Positions 56,376-64,000 of a stretch of 64,000 nt of DNA are shown one piece after another. Origin of the DNA: Motilibacter aurantiacus (GTDB taxonomy: Bacteria; Actinomycetota; Actinomycetes; Motilibacterales; Motilibacteraceae); assembly GCF_011250645.1 (NCBI RefSeq), contig NZ_JAANNO010000004.1, positions 62,001 through 126,000 on the forward strand, given 5' to 3'. Position numbers and translations under genes: made by a program. Positions within the stretch are counted from its first letter, which is position 1; each line of letters begins with the position of its first letter. The notes beneath the pieces were generated by a model that ran no database searches, was not told the DNA's origin, and saw only the letters and a program-made list of their open reading frames with translations.

Positions 56376-58634
56376 GTGACCCCCGCCCGCCCGCGCGACC
56401 TGCTGGACGCCCCGCGCCCGGTACGCGTGGTCCTCGTGGCGGTGCTGGCCGGCTACACGCTCCACTTCGTCGTGGCCTCCCTGGGGCTGAACCGGAGCGG
56501 AGCGGGCGCGAGCGTCGACGCGCTCGCCGAGCTCTGCCTCTCCGTCACCGGCACGGTGCTGATCCTCGTGCGCGGCGCCGGGCGGTCGCGGAGCGGGCGG
56601 CTGCCCTGGCTCGTGTTCGGCGGCGGGCTGCTCGTCTACGGCATCGGCTCGCTCGCCATGTCCGGGCTCGTCCCGAACCGCACGCTCGTGGGCTCGGTCC
56701 GGGTGTCCGAGGCGTGCTGGCTCGCGCTCTTCCCGTGCTCGTTCGTCGCGGCCATGCTCATGCTGCGGGACCGGGTGTCCCGCCTGCCCTCCACCTTGTG
56801 GCTCGACGGCGTGATCGCCGGCCTGAGCGCCGCCGGGCTCGGCGTGCTGCTCGGCGCCTGGGCTCCTACCTCGGCCGGGGGCCGGCTCTCCACGGCGATG
56901 TTCCCGATCGCCGACCTGCTGCTCGTCATGCTCGTCGCCCTGATGTTCGCCGTCGCGGACTGGCGGCCCGAGCGCAACCTGCTCCTGCTCGGCCTCGGCC
57001 TGCTGGCCCAGACCCTGGGTGACACGGTGTGGCTGGCGCAGTCGGCTGCGGGCACCTACACCCCGCACAACCTGCTGCCCGACCTGCTCTACGGCAGCGC
57101 GGTGTGCCTGTGCCTGCTGGCCGCCTGGGCACGGCCGCGTGACCGGGTCACGCGGCCGCTGGCGTGGTGGGCGGTCCTCGCCGTGCCGACGGCGCTGGGC
57201 ACCGTCGCCGTCGTCACCCTCGTGCTCGCGGGGCTGAGCCGGCAGCCGGCCTCCTGCGTGGCGCTCGCCGCCGCGGCGGTCGTGGGCGTCCTTGCGCGCG
57301 CGGTCCTCGCCGTGCGGGACGTGCACTCGCTGGCGCAGAGCAGGAAGGAGGCGCGGACCGACGAGCTCACCGGGTTGGCGAACCGGCGCGCCTTCCACGA
57401 GGCGGCCGAGCGCCACTTCGGCGACCATCCCGACGTGCCGGCGGCGGTGCTGCTCTTCGACGTCGACCGCTTCAAGGAGGTCAACGACTCGCTGGGGCAC
57501 AGCGTGGGCGACGAGCTGCTCGTCGAGCTCGCCGCCCGCTGGTCGGCGTGCATCCCGGGCTCCGGGCTGCTCACCCGGCTGGGAGGTGACGAGTTCGCCG
57601 TGCTGATCCCCGCCGCGGGCGAGCAGGAAGGGCTCGCGCTGGCCAGCAGGCTGCGGCGGAGCCTCGACGGCCCGGTCGCCCTGGCCGGCATCGCCGTCCA
57701 CGTGTCGGCCTCCGTGGGGGTCGCGGCGGGTGGGGCGGGCGAAGGCGTGGCGGAGCTGCTGCGCAGGGCCGACATCGCGATGTACGCCGCCAAGGCCGGC
57801 CCGGGAGCCCGGGCGTACTCCACCGTCGACGACGAGCGGCTGGACCGGCTGCGCCTCGGGGAGAGCCTGCGCGCGGTCCTCGGCGGCGAGGCGGGGCACG
57901 GGCGCCTCGTGCTGCACTACCAGCCCCAGCTGTGCCTGCGCAGCGGCGCGGTCCTCGGGCTGGAGGCGCTCGTCCGCTGGAGCCACCCGGGGCGCGGCCT
58001 GGTCGGCCCGGCGGAGATCCTGCCGCTGGCCGAGCTCATCGGGCGCGGGCGCGACCTGGCGCGCGCGGTCCTGGGGCAGGCGGTCGAGCAGGCCGCCCGG
58101 TGGCACGGCGCCGGGGCCCGGCCGAAGCTGTCGGTCAACCTCGCGCCGGCCGACCTGCTGATGCCCGACCTGCCCGACCTGGTGGCGTCGCTCCTGTGGC
58201 GGCACGGGCTCGAGCCCGAGTTCCTGGTACTCGAGATCACCGAAGACAGCTTCATGAAGGAGCGTGCGCAGACGCTGCGTGCGTTGGAGGCCCTGCGGAG
58301 GATCGGCGTGACGATCTCCATCGACGACTACGGGACGGGCTACAGCTCGCTGAGCTACCTGCGGGACCTGACGGCGTCCGAGCTGAAGATGGACCGCAGC
58401 TTCGTCGGCGACATGACCACGTGCCCCCGCTCGGCCGCGATCGTCCGCTCCACCATCGCGCTCGCCCACGACCTCGGCCTCGTCGTCGTGGCCGAGGGGG
58501 TCGAGACGCCCGAGACGGAGGAGGAGCTGCGCCTGGCCGGGTGCGACGTCGCCCAGGGCTACCTCTACGCGCGGCCGCTGCCCGCCGAGCAGGTCTCCCT
58601 GGAGGCGCGCGCCCTGCCGGCGCCGCTGCGCTGA
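56376..58634 (+). CDS. Membrane GGDEF-EAL protein (c-di-GMP synthesis/breakdown)
   Basis: 752 residues. About 300 N-terminal residues hold 7-9 hydrophobic helices resembling a membrane sensor. The GGDEF domain follows (motif intact at 403-407, with [20 protein letters not shown]) and then EAL (motif at 530-532, [27 protein letters not shown]). Both catalytic centres look complete. The GTG start immediately follows a sigma-28-like promoter, so the message is likely leaderless and tied to a motility or developmental regulon. The gene ends one base from the convergent DinB gene. Confidence 0.94.
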   Translation: MTPARPRDLLDAPRPVRVVLVAVLAGYTLHFVVASLGLNRSGAGASVDALAELCLSVTGTVLILVRGAGRSRSGRLPWLVFGGGLLVYGIGSLAMSGLVPNRTLVGSVRVSEACWLALFPCSFVAAMLMLRDRVSRLPSTLWLDGVIAGLSAAGLGVLLGAWAPTSAGGRLSTAMFPIADLLLVMLVALMFAVADWRPERNLLLLGLGLLAQTLGDTVWLAQSAAGTYTPHNLLPDLLYGSAVCLCLLAAWARPRDRVTRPLAWWAVLAVPTALGTVAVVTLVLAGLSRQPASCVALAAAAVVGVLARAVLAVRDVHSLAQSRKEARTDELTGLANRRAFHEAAERHFGDHPDVPAAVLLFDVDRFKEVNDSLGHSVGDELLVELAARWSACIPGSGLLTRLGGDEFAVLIPAAGEQEGLALASRLRRSLDGPVALAGIAVHVSASVGVAAGGAGEGVAELLRRADIAMYAAKAGPGARAYSTVDDERLDRLRLGESLRAVLGGEAGHGRLVLHYQPQLCLRSGAVLGLEALVRWSHPGRGLVGPAEILPLAELIGRGRDLARAVLGQAVEQAARWHGAGARPKLSVNLAPADLLMPDLPDLVASLLWRHGLEPEFLVLEITEDSFMKERAQTLRALEALRRIGVTISIDDYGTGYSSLSYLRDLTASELKMDRSFVGDMTTCPRSAAIVRSTIALAHDLGLVVVAEGVETPETEEELRLAGCDVAQGYLYARPLPAEQVSLEARALPAPLR

Positions 58635-58635
58635 G

Positions 58636-59166
58636 CTACGGGCCGGTGACCCCGTCGAGCAGCTGGCGGGCGGCGTCCAACTGCCCGAGATGACGGGCGT
58701 ACTCCTGCAGCAGGTGGAAGAGGATGCGCCCCATGGGCGGCGCGGCCTCGGGCGTCGGGAACCGGCCCCCGACGGCCGACGGCTCGTCGAGCCCGGCAGC
58801 CGCGGTGATGGCACGCGACCGCTCCACCTGCGCGCGGTAGGCCGCGACGACGTCCGCGGTCGGCTCGTCCGGCTCGATGCGCCACTCGGCCGGCGTCCCG
58901 CCCGGCGGCCGGCCGAGGACGTCCTCGGCCAGAAAGCCCCACCGCAGCCAGCGGCGCTCGACCCACCCCAGGTGCTTGACGAGCGCCAGCACCGGCCAGC
59001 CGAGCCCCTCCACCGGGGTGCGCAGCTGCTCCTCGGTCAGGCCATCGAGCTTGCGGAAGAGCGCCTCGCGGTACCAGTCGAGGTAGCCCAGCAGCAGCGC
59101 CCGCGGGTCGGACTCCCCGACCGGCGGGCCGGCCAGCAGCGGGCCGGTGTCGGGTGGCGTCTGCAC
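58636..59166 (-). CDS. DinB/DUF664 family protein
   Basis: 176-residue four-helix protein of the DinB/YfiT superfamily: GYLDWYREALFRKLDGLTEE, then the His-containing LVKHLGWVERRWL and a late helix HLLQEYARHLGQLDAARQLL. The histidines fit metal ligands. Actinobacterial members include mycothiol-dependent enzymes; the activity here is unknown. It starts 24 bp after the sufT stop, so it may be the last gene of the SUF operon. Confidence 0.88.
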   Translation of the reverse strand: MQTPPDTGPLLAGPPVGESDPRALLLGYLDWYREALFRKLDGLTEEQLRTPVEGLGWPVLALVKHLGWVERRWLRWGFLAEDVLGRPPGGTPAEWRIEPDEPTADVVAAYRAQVERSRAITAAAGLDEPSAVGGRFPTPEAAPPMGRILFHLLQEYARHLGQLDAARQLLDGVTGP

Positions 59167-59190
59167 GCCGGCGACCCTAGCGGGCGACGG

Positions 59191-59559
59191 TCAGACGTTG
59201 AAGCCGAGCGCGCGCAGCTGGTCGCGGCCGTCGTCGGTGATCTTGTCCGGCCCCCACGGCGGCATCCACACCCAGTTGATGCGGACGTCGTCGACCATGC
59301 CGTGCAGCACCGAGCGGGTCTGGTCCTCGATGACGTCGGTCAGCGGGCAGGCCGCCGACGTGAGCGTCATGTCGAGGACGGCGGTCCGCGAGCGGTCGTC
59401 CACGGTGATGCCGTAGACCAGCCCCAGGTCGACCACGTTGATGCCGAGCTCGGGGTCGACGACGTCGCGCAGGGCCTCCTCGACCTCGTCGACGGTCGCC
59501 AGATCGACCGCGTCGACCGCAGCGTCCGTCCCGGTCGGCTGCGTCACGGGCTCCGTCAT
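59191..59559 (-). CDS. sufT: SufT/MIP18-family Fe-S assembly factor
   Basis: 122 residues from the ATG at 59559, with GGAGG upstream. DUF59 core VEEALRDVVDPELGINVVDL, the conserved Cys in LTSAACPLTDVIEDQ and the C-terminal WVWMPPWGPDKIT. Such proteins aid maturation of Fe-S proteins. The start overlaps the sufU stop (ATGA). Confidence 0.92.
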   Translation of the reverse strand: MTEPVTQPTGTDAAVDAVDLATVDEVEEALRDVVDPELGINVVDLGLVYGITVDDRSRTAVLDMTLTSAACPLTDVIEDQTRSVLHGMVDDVRINWVWMPPWGPDKITDDGRDQLRALGFNV

Positions 59560-60038
59560 CGCACTGCCTCCTGCTCGTCGTTCGTGCTCTCGTGTGCAAC
59601 CGCGCGGGCGGTCGCGTCCTTCCATGCCATCCAGCCGAGCAGGGCGCACTTCACCCGGGCCGGGTAGCGGGCGACGCCGGCGAACGCGACACCGTCGCCG
59701 AGCACGTCCTCGTCGGCCTCCGCGGCGGTGCCGCCCTGCAGGAGCGCCAGGAAGGAGTCGGCCGCCTGCATGCCCTCGGCCACGGTGCGGCCGGTCACCA
59801 GCTCGCTGAGCACCGAGGTCGACGCCTGGCTGATCGAGCAGCCCTCCCCGGCGTACGAGACGTCCTCGACGGTGGCCGAGTCGCCCGAGCCGGACAGCCT
59901 CACCCGCAGCGTGACCTCGTCACCACATGTGGGGTTCACGTGATGCGCTTCGGTCGTGAAAGGCTCGCGCAGGCCCTTGTGCCGCGGGTTGCGGTAGTGG
60001 TCGAGGATGATCTCCTGGTAGAGCGCGTCGACGCTCAC
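59556..60038 (-). CDS. sufU: SufU sulfur-relay protein
   Basis: 160 residues, GTG start. Three conserved cysteines appear in NPTCGDEVTLRV, EGCSISQAS and VKCALLGW, with Asp in the first motif, giving the zinc-binding SufU set; YQEIILDHYRNPRHKG opens the fold. It accepts sulfur from SufS. It overlaps sufS (GTGA) and sufT (ATGA). Confidence 0.95.
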   Translation of the reverse strand: MSVDALYQEIILDHYRNPRHKGLREPFTTEAHHVNPTCGDEVTLRVRLSGSGDSATVEDVSYAGEGCSISQASTSVLSELVTGRTVAEGMQAADSFLALLQGGTAAEADEDVLGDGVAFAGVARYPARVKCALLGWMAWKDATARAVAHESTNDEQEAVR

Positions 60039-61342
60039 CCGAACCACTCCTTCACCTTCGCCAGCCCCGTGACCAGCGCGTCGACCTCGTCCGTCGTGGA
60101 GTAGACGTAGAACGACGCGCGCGTGGTCGCGGGCACGCCGAACCGGTCGCACACCGGGCGGGCGCAGTGGTTGCCGACCCGCACGGCCACGCCCTGGGCG
60201 TCCAGCACCTGGCCGACGTCGTGCGAGTGGACCGGGCCACGGGCGGTGTCGAGCACGAACGAGACGGCTCCCCCGCGGTCGACCGGCGACCACGGGCCGA
60301 TGACGCGCAGCCCCTCGACCTCCTGCAGCCGCTCCAGCGCGTACGCGGTGAGCGCCTGCTCGTGCGCGGCCACCGCGGCCATGCCGAGCTCGGTGAGGTA
60401 GTCGACCGCGGCGCCGAGGCCGACGGCCTGCGCGATCGGCGGGGTCCCGGCCTCGAACTTGTGCGGCAGCGCCGCGTAGGTCGAGCCGGCCATGGTGACG
60501 ACCGAGATCATCTCGCCGCCGCCGAGGAAGGGCGGAAGCTCCTCGAGGACCGCGCGCCGGCCCCAGAGCACGCCGATGCCGGTCGGCGCGAGCATCTTGT
60601 GACCGGTGAACGCGACGAGGTCGACGCCGTCGGCGGCGAGCGCGGCGACGTCGTACGGCAGCTGCGGCACCGCCTGCGAGGCGTCCACGACCACGAGCGC
60701 GCCGGAGACGGCCTTGGCCCGGCGGGCGATCTCGGACACCGGGTTCACGGTCCCGAGGATGTTGGACACGTGCACCAGCGAGACGACCTTCGTCCGCTCG
60801 GTGAGCAGCTCGTCGAGCTGGGCCAGGTCGAGCCGGCCGTCGTCGGTGATGCCGATCCAGCGCAGGGTGGCGCCGGTCCGCTCGCACAGCAGCTGCCACG
60901 GGACGATGTTGGAGTGGTGCTCCATCTCGGTGACGAGCACCTCGTCGCCCGGGCCCACGCGGTACGGCCCCGCGCCCCACACCAGCACGTTGGCCACCAG
61001 GTTGAGCGCCTCGGTGGAGTTCTTCGTGAAGACGATCTCCTCGCGGGCCGCGCCGACGAAGGCGGCGACCTTGTCGCGGGCGCCCTCGTAGAGCGCCGTG
61101 GCCTCCTCCGCGAGGGCGTGCACGCCACGGTGGACGTTGGCGTTGTGCAGCGCGTAGTAGCGGTCGAGCGCCTCGAGGACCTGCCGCGGCTTCTGCGAGG
61201 TCGCGGCGCTGTCGAGGTAGACCAGCGGCTTGCCGTCGTGGACCGTGCGCGCGAGGACCGGGAAGTCCGCGCGCACGCGGGCGACGTCCAGCGGCGGCTC
61301 CGCGAACGGAGCCGCCGGGCCGGTGACGGCAGGAGACGTCAC
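60035..61342 (-). CDS. sufS: Cysteine desulfurase SufS
   Basis: 435 residues, GTG start. Class V aminotransferase fold with VYLDSAATSQKPRQVLEALD, the PLP lysine in VAFTGHKMLAPTGIGVLWG, VTEMEHHSNIVPW and the active Cys in RVGNHCARPVCDRFG. It takes sulfur from cysteine and passes it to SufU. Overlaps with sufC and sufU are both GTGA, indicating coupled translation. Confidence 0.96.
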   Translation of the reverse strand: MTSPAVTGPAAPFAEPPLDVARVRADFPVLARTVHDGKPLVYLDSAATSQKPRQVLEALDRYYALHNANVHRGVHALAEEATALYEGARDKVAAFVGAAREEIVFTKNSTEALNLVANVLVWGAGPYRVGPGDEVLVTEMEHHSNIVPWQLLCERTGATLRWIGITDDGRLDLAQLDELLTERTKVVSLVHVSNILGTVNPVSEIARRAKAVSGALVVVDASQAVPQLPYDVAALAADGVDLVAFTGHKMLAPTGIGVLWGRRAVLEELPPFLGGGEMISVVTMAGSTYAALPHKFEAGTPPIAQAVGLGAAVDYLTELGMAAVAAHEQALTAYALERLQEVEGLRVIGPWSPVDRGGAVSFVLDTARGPVHSHDVGQVLDAQGVAVRVGNHCARPVCDRFGVPATTRASFYVYSTTDEVDALVTGLAKVKEWFG

Positions 61343-62100
61343 GAAGCCTTCTTCACGTACCGCTCGTAGCCCTCGGCCTCGAGCCGGTCGGCGAGCTCCT
61401 TGCCACCCTCCTCCACGACCTTGCCCTCGACGAAGACGTGGACGAAGTCGGGCTGGATGTAGCGCAGGATGCGGGTGTAGTGCGTGATCAGCAGGACGCC
61501 GGTGTCGCCGGTGGCGCGCACCCGGTTGACCCCGTCGCTGACGACCTTGAGGGCGTCGATGTCGAGGCCGGAGTCGGTCTCGTCGAGCACGGCCATCTTC
61601 GGCTTGAGCAGCTCGAGCTGGAGGATCTCGTGGCGCTTCTTCTCACCGCCGGAGAAGCCCTCGTTGACGTTGCGCTCGGCGAAGGCCGGGTCGATGCCGA
61701 GCCGGTCCATCGCCTCGCGGACCTCCTTGACCCAGGTGCGCAGCGCGGGGGCCTGGCCGCGCACGGCGGTGGCCGCGGTGCGCAGGAAGTTCGACACGGA
61801 GACGCCAGGGACCTCGACGGGGTACTGCATCGCGAGGAAGAGGCCCGCCCGCGCGCGCTCGTCCACGCTCATCGCGAGGACGTCCTCGCCGTCGAGCGTG
61901 ACCGACCCGCCGGTGACGGTGTACTTGGGGTGGCCCGCGATCGAGTAGGCCAGCGTGGACTTGCCGGAGCCGTTCGGGCCCATGATCGCGTGCGTCTCGC
62001 CGGAGCGGATCGTGAGGTCGACCCCCCGCAGGATCTGCTTGGCACCCGTCTCGCCGGTGTCGACGGTGACCTGGAGGTCGCGGACCTCGAGCGTGGACAT
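61339..62100 (-). CDS. sufC: SUF ATPase SufC
   Basis: 253 residues from the ATG at 62100. ABC ATPase with Walker A MGPNGSGKSTL, signature GFSGGEKKRHEILQL, and Walker B MAVLDETDSGLDIDALK, whose Glu-Thr-Asp sequence is SufC-specific. It drives the SufB-SufC-SufD scaffold. Its stop overlaps sufS, and it starts 14 bp after the Rieske gene. Confidence 0.97.
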   Translation of the reverse strand: MSTLEVRDLQVTVDTGETGAKQILRGVDLTIRSGETHAIMGPNGSGKSTLAYSIAGHPKYTVTGGSVTLDGEDVLAMSVDERARAGLFLAMQYPVEVPGVSVSNFLRTAATAVRGQAPALRTWVKEVREAMDRLGIDPAFAERNVNEGFSGGEKKRHEILQLELLKPKMAVLDETDSGLDIDALKVVSDGVNRVRATGDTGVLLITHYTRILRYIQPDFVHVFVEGKVVEEGGKELADRLEAEGYERYVKKAS

Positions 62101-62114
62101 TGGAAGAAGGCTCC

Positions 62115-62441
62115 TCAGCTGGCTTCGTTGAGCGCGACCTCGACGTCGACGAAGACGTCGTCGCCGTCGACGGTCACGGGGTAGACGGGAACGGGCTTGG
62201 TCGCGGGCAGGCCGGACGGCTCGCCGGTGCGCAGGTCGAACATCGACCCGTGCAGCCAGCACTCGATCCGGCAGTCCTCGACCTCGCCCTGCGACAGCGG
62301 CACGTTCGCGTGGCTGCAGGTGTCGTGAATGGCGAAGACGCCCTCGGCGGTGCGCACGACGGCGACGGCGGTGCCGTCGACCGTCACGCGCTTGGGCTCG
62401 TCGAGCTCGAGCTCGCCGAGCGCGCAGACGCGCGAGCTCAT
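62115..62441 (-). CDS. Rieske-type [2Fe-2S] ferredoxin of the SUF operon
   Basis: 108 residues with the Rieske motif Cys-x-His in DTCSHANVPLSQGEVED and Cys-x2-His in ECWLHGSMFDLRTGEPSG. It resembles NirD/BphA3-type ferredoxins found inside actinobacterial suf operons, where it may supply electrons. The start overlaps sufD (ATGA). Confidence 0.95.
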   Translation of the reverse strand: MSSRVCALGELELDEPKRVTVDGTAVAVVRTAEGVFAIHDTCSHANVPLSQGEVEDCRIECWLHGSMFDLRTGEPSGLPATKPVPVYPVTVDGDDVFVDVEVALNEAS

Positions 62442-63685
62442 GCGCCCTGCTCCGCGGGGGCGTACGCGGACGCGAGCTCGGCCTCGATCGAGCCGAGCAG
62501 CCGCTCCTGCAGCTCCGGCACGCGCACGCGCTGGACGAGCTCGGCGAAGAAGCCGAGCACGACGAGGCGGCGGGCCTCGATCTCCGGGATGCCGCGGGCC
62601 TGAAGGTAGAACAGCTGCTCGTCGTCGAAGCGGCCGGTGGCGCTGGCGTGGCCGGCACCCTCGATCTCGCCGGTCTCGATCTCGAGGTTCGGCACCGAAT
62701 CCGCGCGCGCCCCGTCGGTGAGGACGAGGTTGCGGTTGAGCTCGTAGGTGTCGGTGCCCTCGGCCTCGGCCCGGATCAGCACGTCGCCGACCCAGACGGT
62801 GTGCGCCGAGTCGCCCTGCAGCGCGCCCTTGTAGAGCACGTTGCTGCGGCAGTTCGGGACCGCGTGGTCGACGAAGAGCCGGTGCTCCTGGTGCTGGCCG
62901 GCGTCGGCGAAGTAGAGGCCGAGCAGCTCGACGTCGCCGCCGGGGGCGTCGAACGCGACCTGCGGGGTCACCCGGACGACGTCGCCGCCGAGGGTGACCA
63001 CCAAGTGCTTGAGCGTGGCGTCCCGGCCCAGCCGGATCGTGTGCTGGGACAGGTGCACGCCGTCGTCGTCCCAGTCCTGGACGGACACGAGAGTCAGCTG
63101 CGCGCTGTCGCTGACGAGCACCTCGAGGCCGGCGGCGTACGCCCCGCTGCCCCGGTGGTCGAGCACGACCGTCGCCTGGGCGAACGGGCCGAGCTCGACG
63201 AGGGTGTGCCCGAACGCGGTGCCGCCCTGGCCCTGCACGGTGAGGTAGGTCGGGCGCGAGGCCACGGCCTCGGCGGGGAACGAGACGACCGTCGCCTTCT
63301 CGAAGCCCGCCCACGCGCGCGCCGCGACCCGGTCGCCGGGCTTGCCGGCGCGGCCGAGCCGCTCGTCGTCGCGGCCGACGACCTCCACGCGCGCCTCGGG
63401 GGCGGCGTCGACGTCGACCCTGGCCTCGCCGTCGGCCCCAGCAGCGGCATCGCCGTCGCCCTGCAGGCCGCGCAGCCGGTCCAGCGGCGTGAACCGCCAG
63501 TCCTCCTCCCGGCCGGTCAGGGCCGGGAAGTCCGCCGGGTCGAACGACGCGGGACGGTCCGCGCGGTTGCGGACGTCGATCGCCGCACCGCCGTGGGAGT
63601 GCTCCTTGACGGCCACGCCCCCGGCGGGGGCCGCCACGACGGCCCCCGCGATCTCGGTACCGCTGGGAATTGCCTGCTCGGTCAT
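62438..63685 (-). CDS. sufD: Fe-S scaffold protein SufD
   Basis: 415 residues. A SufB/D-type beta-helix ([40 protein letters not shown]) is followed by the C-terminal [20 protein letters not shown]. It forms the scaffold with SufB and SufC. It overlaps sufB and the Rieske gene by ATGA. Confidence 0.95.
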   Translation of the reverse strand: MTEQAIPSGTEIAGAVVAAPAGGVAVKEHSHGGAAIDVRNRADRPASFDPADFPALTGREEDWRFTPLDRLRGLQGDGDAAAGADGEARVDVDAAPEARVEVVGRDDERLGRAGKPGDRVAARAWAGFEKATVVSFPAEAVASRPTYLTVQGQGGTAFGHTLVELGPFAQATVVLDHRGSGAYAAGLEVLVSDSAQLTLVSVQDWDDDGVHLSQHTIRLGRDATLKHLVVTLGGDVVRVTPQVAFDAPGGDVELLGLYFADAGQHQEHRLFVDHAVPNCRSNVLYKGALQGDSAHTVWVGDVLIRAEAEGTDTYELNRNLVLTDGARADSVPNLEIETGEIEGAGHASATGRFDDEQLFYLQARGIPEIEARRLVVLGFFAELVQRVRVPELQERLLGSIEAELASAYAPAEQGA

Positions 63686-64000
63686 CCGACCGCGCCCTCC
63701 ATCTGAAGCTCGATGAGCCGGTTGAGCTCGAGCGCGTACTCCATGGGCAGCTCGCGCGCGATCGGCTCGATGAAGCCGCGCACGATCATGGCCATGGCCT
63801 CTTCCTCGCTCATGCCGCGGGACATGAGGTAGAAGAGCTGGTCCTCGCTGACCTTGGAGACCGTGGCCTCGTGCCCCATCTGCACGTCGTCCTCGCGGAC
63901 GTCGACGTAGGGGTAGGTGTCCGAGCGGCTGATCGTGTCGACCAGCAGCGCGTCGCAGCGGACCGTGCTCTTGCTGTGGTGCGCGCCCTCCAGGACCTGG
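63682..64000 (-). CDS. sufB: Fe-S scaffold protein SufB (C-terminal part, 5' truncated by the window edge)
   Basis: The frame is open to the right edge. Visible residues include [20 protein letters not shown], the [20 protein letters not shown] stretch, and the SufB C-terminus [20 protein letters not shown]. About the last 105 residues of the gene are present. The stop overlaps the sufD start (ATGA). Confidence 0.96.
   Translation of the reverse strand, partial: QVLEGAHHSKSTVRCDALLVDTISRSDTYPYVDVREDDVQMGHEATVSKVSEDQLFYLMSRGMSEEEAMAMIVRGFIEPIARELPMEYALELNRLIELQMEGAVG

Noticed and set aside
56241-58814. 857-residue minus-strand frame opposite the GGDEF-EAL gene
   Set aside because: No motif; the plus strand carries intact GGDEF and EAL.

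Overview
The window is about 72-74% GC by eye, uses GTG starts freely and packs genes tightly. Its gene content is actinobacterial: IdeR/DmdR-type iron boxes, a fabG-fabI pair ordered like mabA-inhA, divergent glgC/glgM, two DUF-type actinobacterial proteins and a SUF operon containing SufU and a Rieske protein. I read it as a chromosomal segment of a high-GC actinomycete. A sigma-28-like promoter and two c-di-GMP enzymes hint at a motile lineage, but the genus cannot be fixed from the sequence alone.

Layout. 1-740: 3' end of a secreted sugar-dehydrogenase-like propeller with a CHRD domain, and its terminator. 1.0-17.6 kb: a catecholate siderophore locus. A leftward operon holds a free aryl carrier protein, a serine-activating C-A-T-TE synthetase and a ten-repeat anchored surface protein. 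A divergent rightward operon holds a secreted YVTN propeller protein, then dhbA, dhbC, dhbE and dhbB. Each operon has its own 19-bp iron box in the shared promoter region. Beyond lie a decayed GAF gene, a FepB-like lipoprotein with a third iron box, and a Fes-like esterase. The gene set predicts a 2,3-dihydroxybenzoyl-serine trilactone (enterobactin type). Unusual are the two extracellular proteins translationally coupled to biosynthetic genes.

17.6-33.4 kb is housekeeping: a YbaK-like deacylase, SPFH/NfeD, an ABC ATPase, glycogen genes, serB, sixA, fabG/fabI, a TetR-controlled DHA2 exporter with a perfect operator palindrome, moaA, SURF1 and a sirtuin. 33.5-48.0 kb holds a GH15 enzyme, two subtilases (one in an operon with a GGDEF-EAL protein), an atypical SDR, an MBL hydrolase and a large cyclase-ATPase-TPR protein. 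48.0-53.3 kb holds an HNH remnant, an ABC exporter, a small HTH protein and an ABC-F ATPase.

53.6-58.6 kb has two tandem paralogous secreted glycoside hydrolases with a shared upstream motif, then a membrane GGDEF-EAL protein whose apparently leaderless message starts at a sigma-28/WhiG-like promoter. 59.2-64.0 kb is the leftward SUF Fe-S operon sufB(partial)-sufD-Rieske-sufC-sufS-sufU-sufT, almost all joined by 4-bp stop/start overlaps. Iron capture and Fe-S assembly therefore lie in the same 64 kb, though nothing here shows that they are co-regulated.
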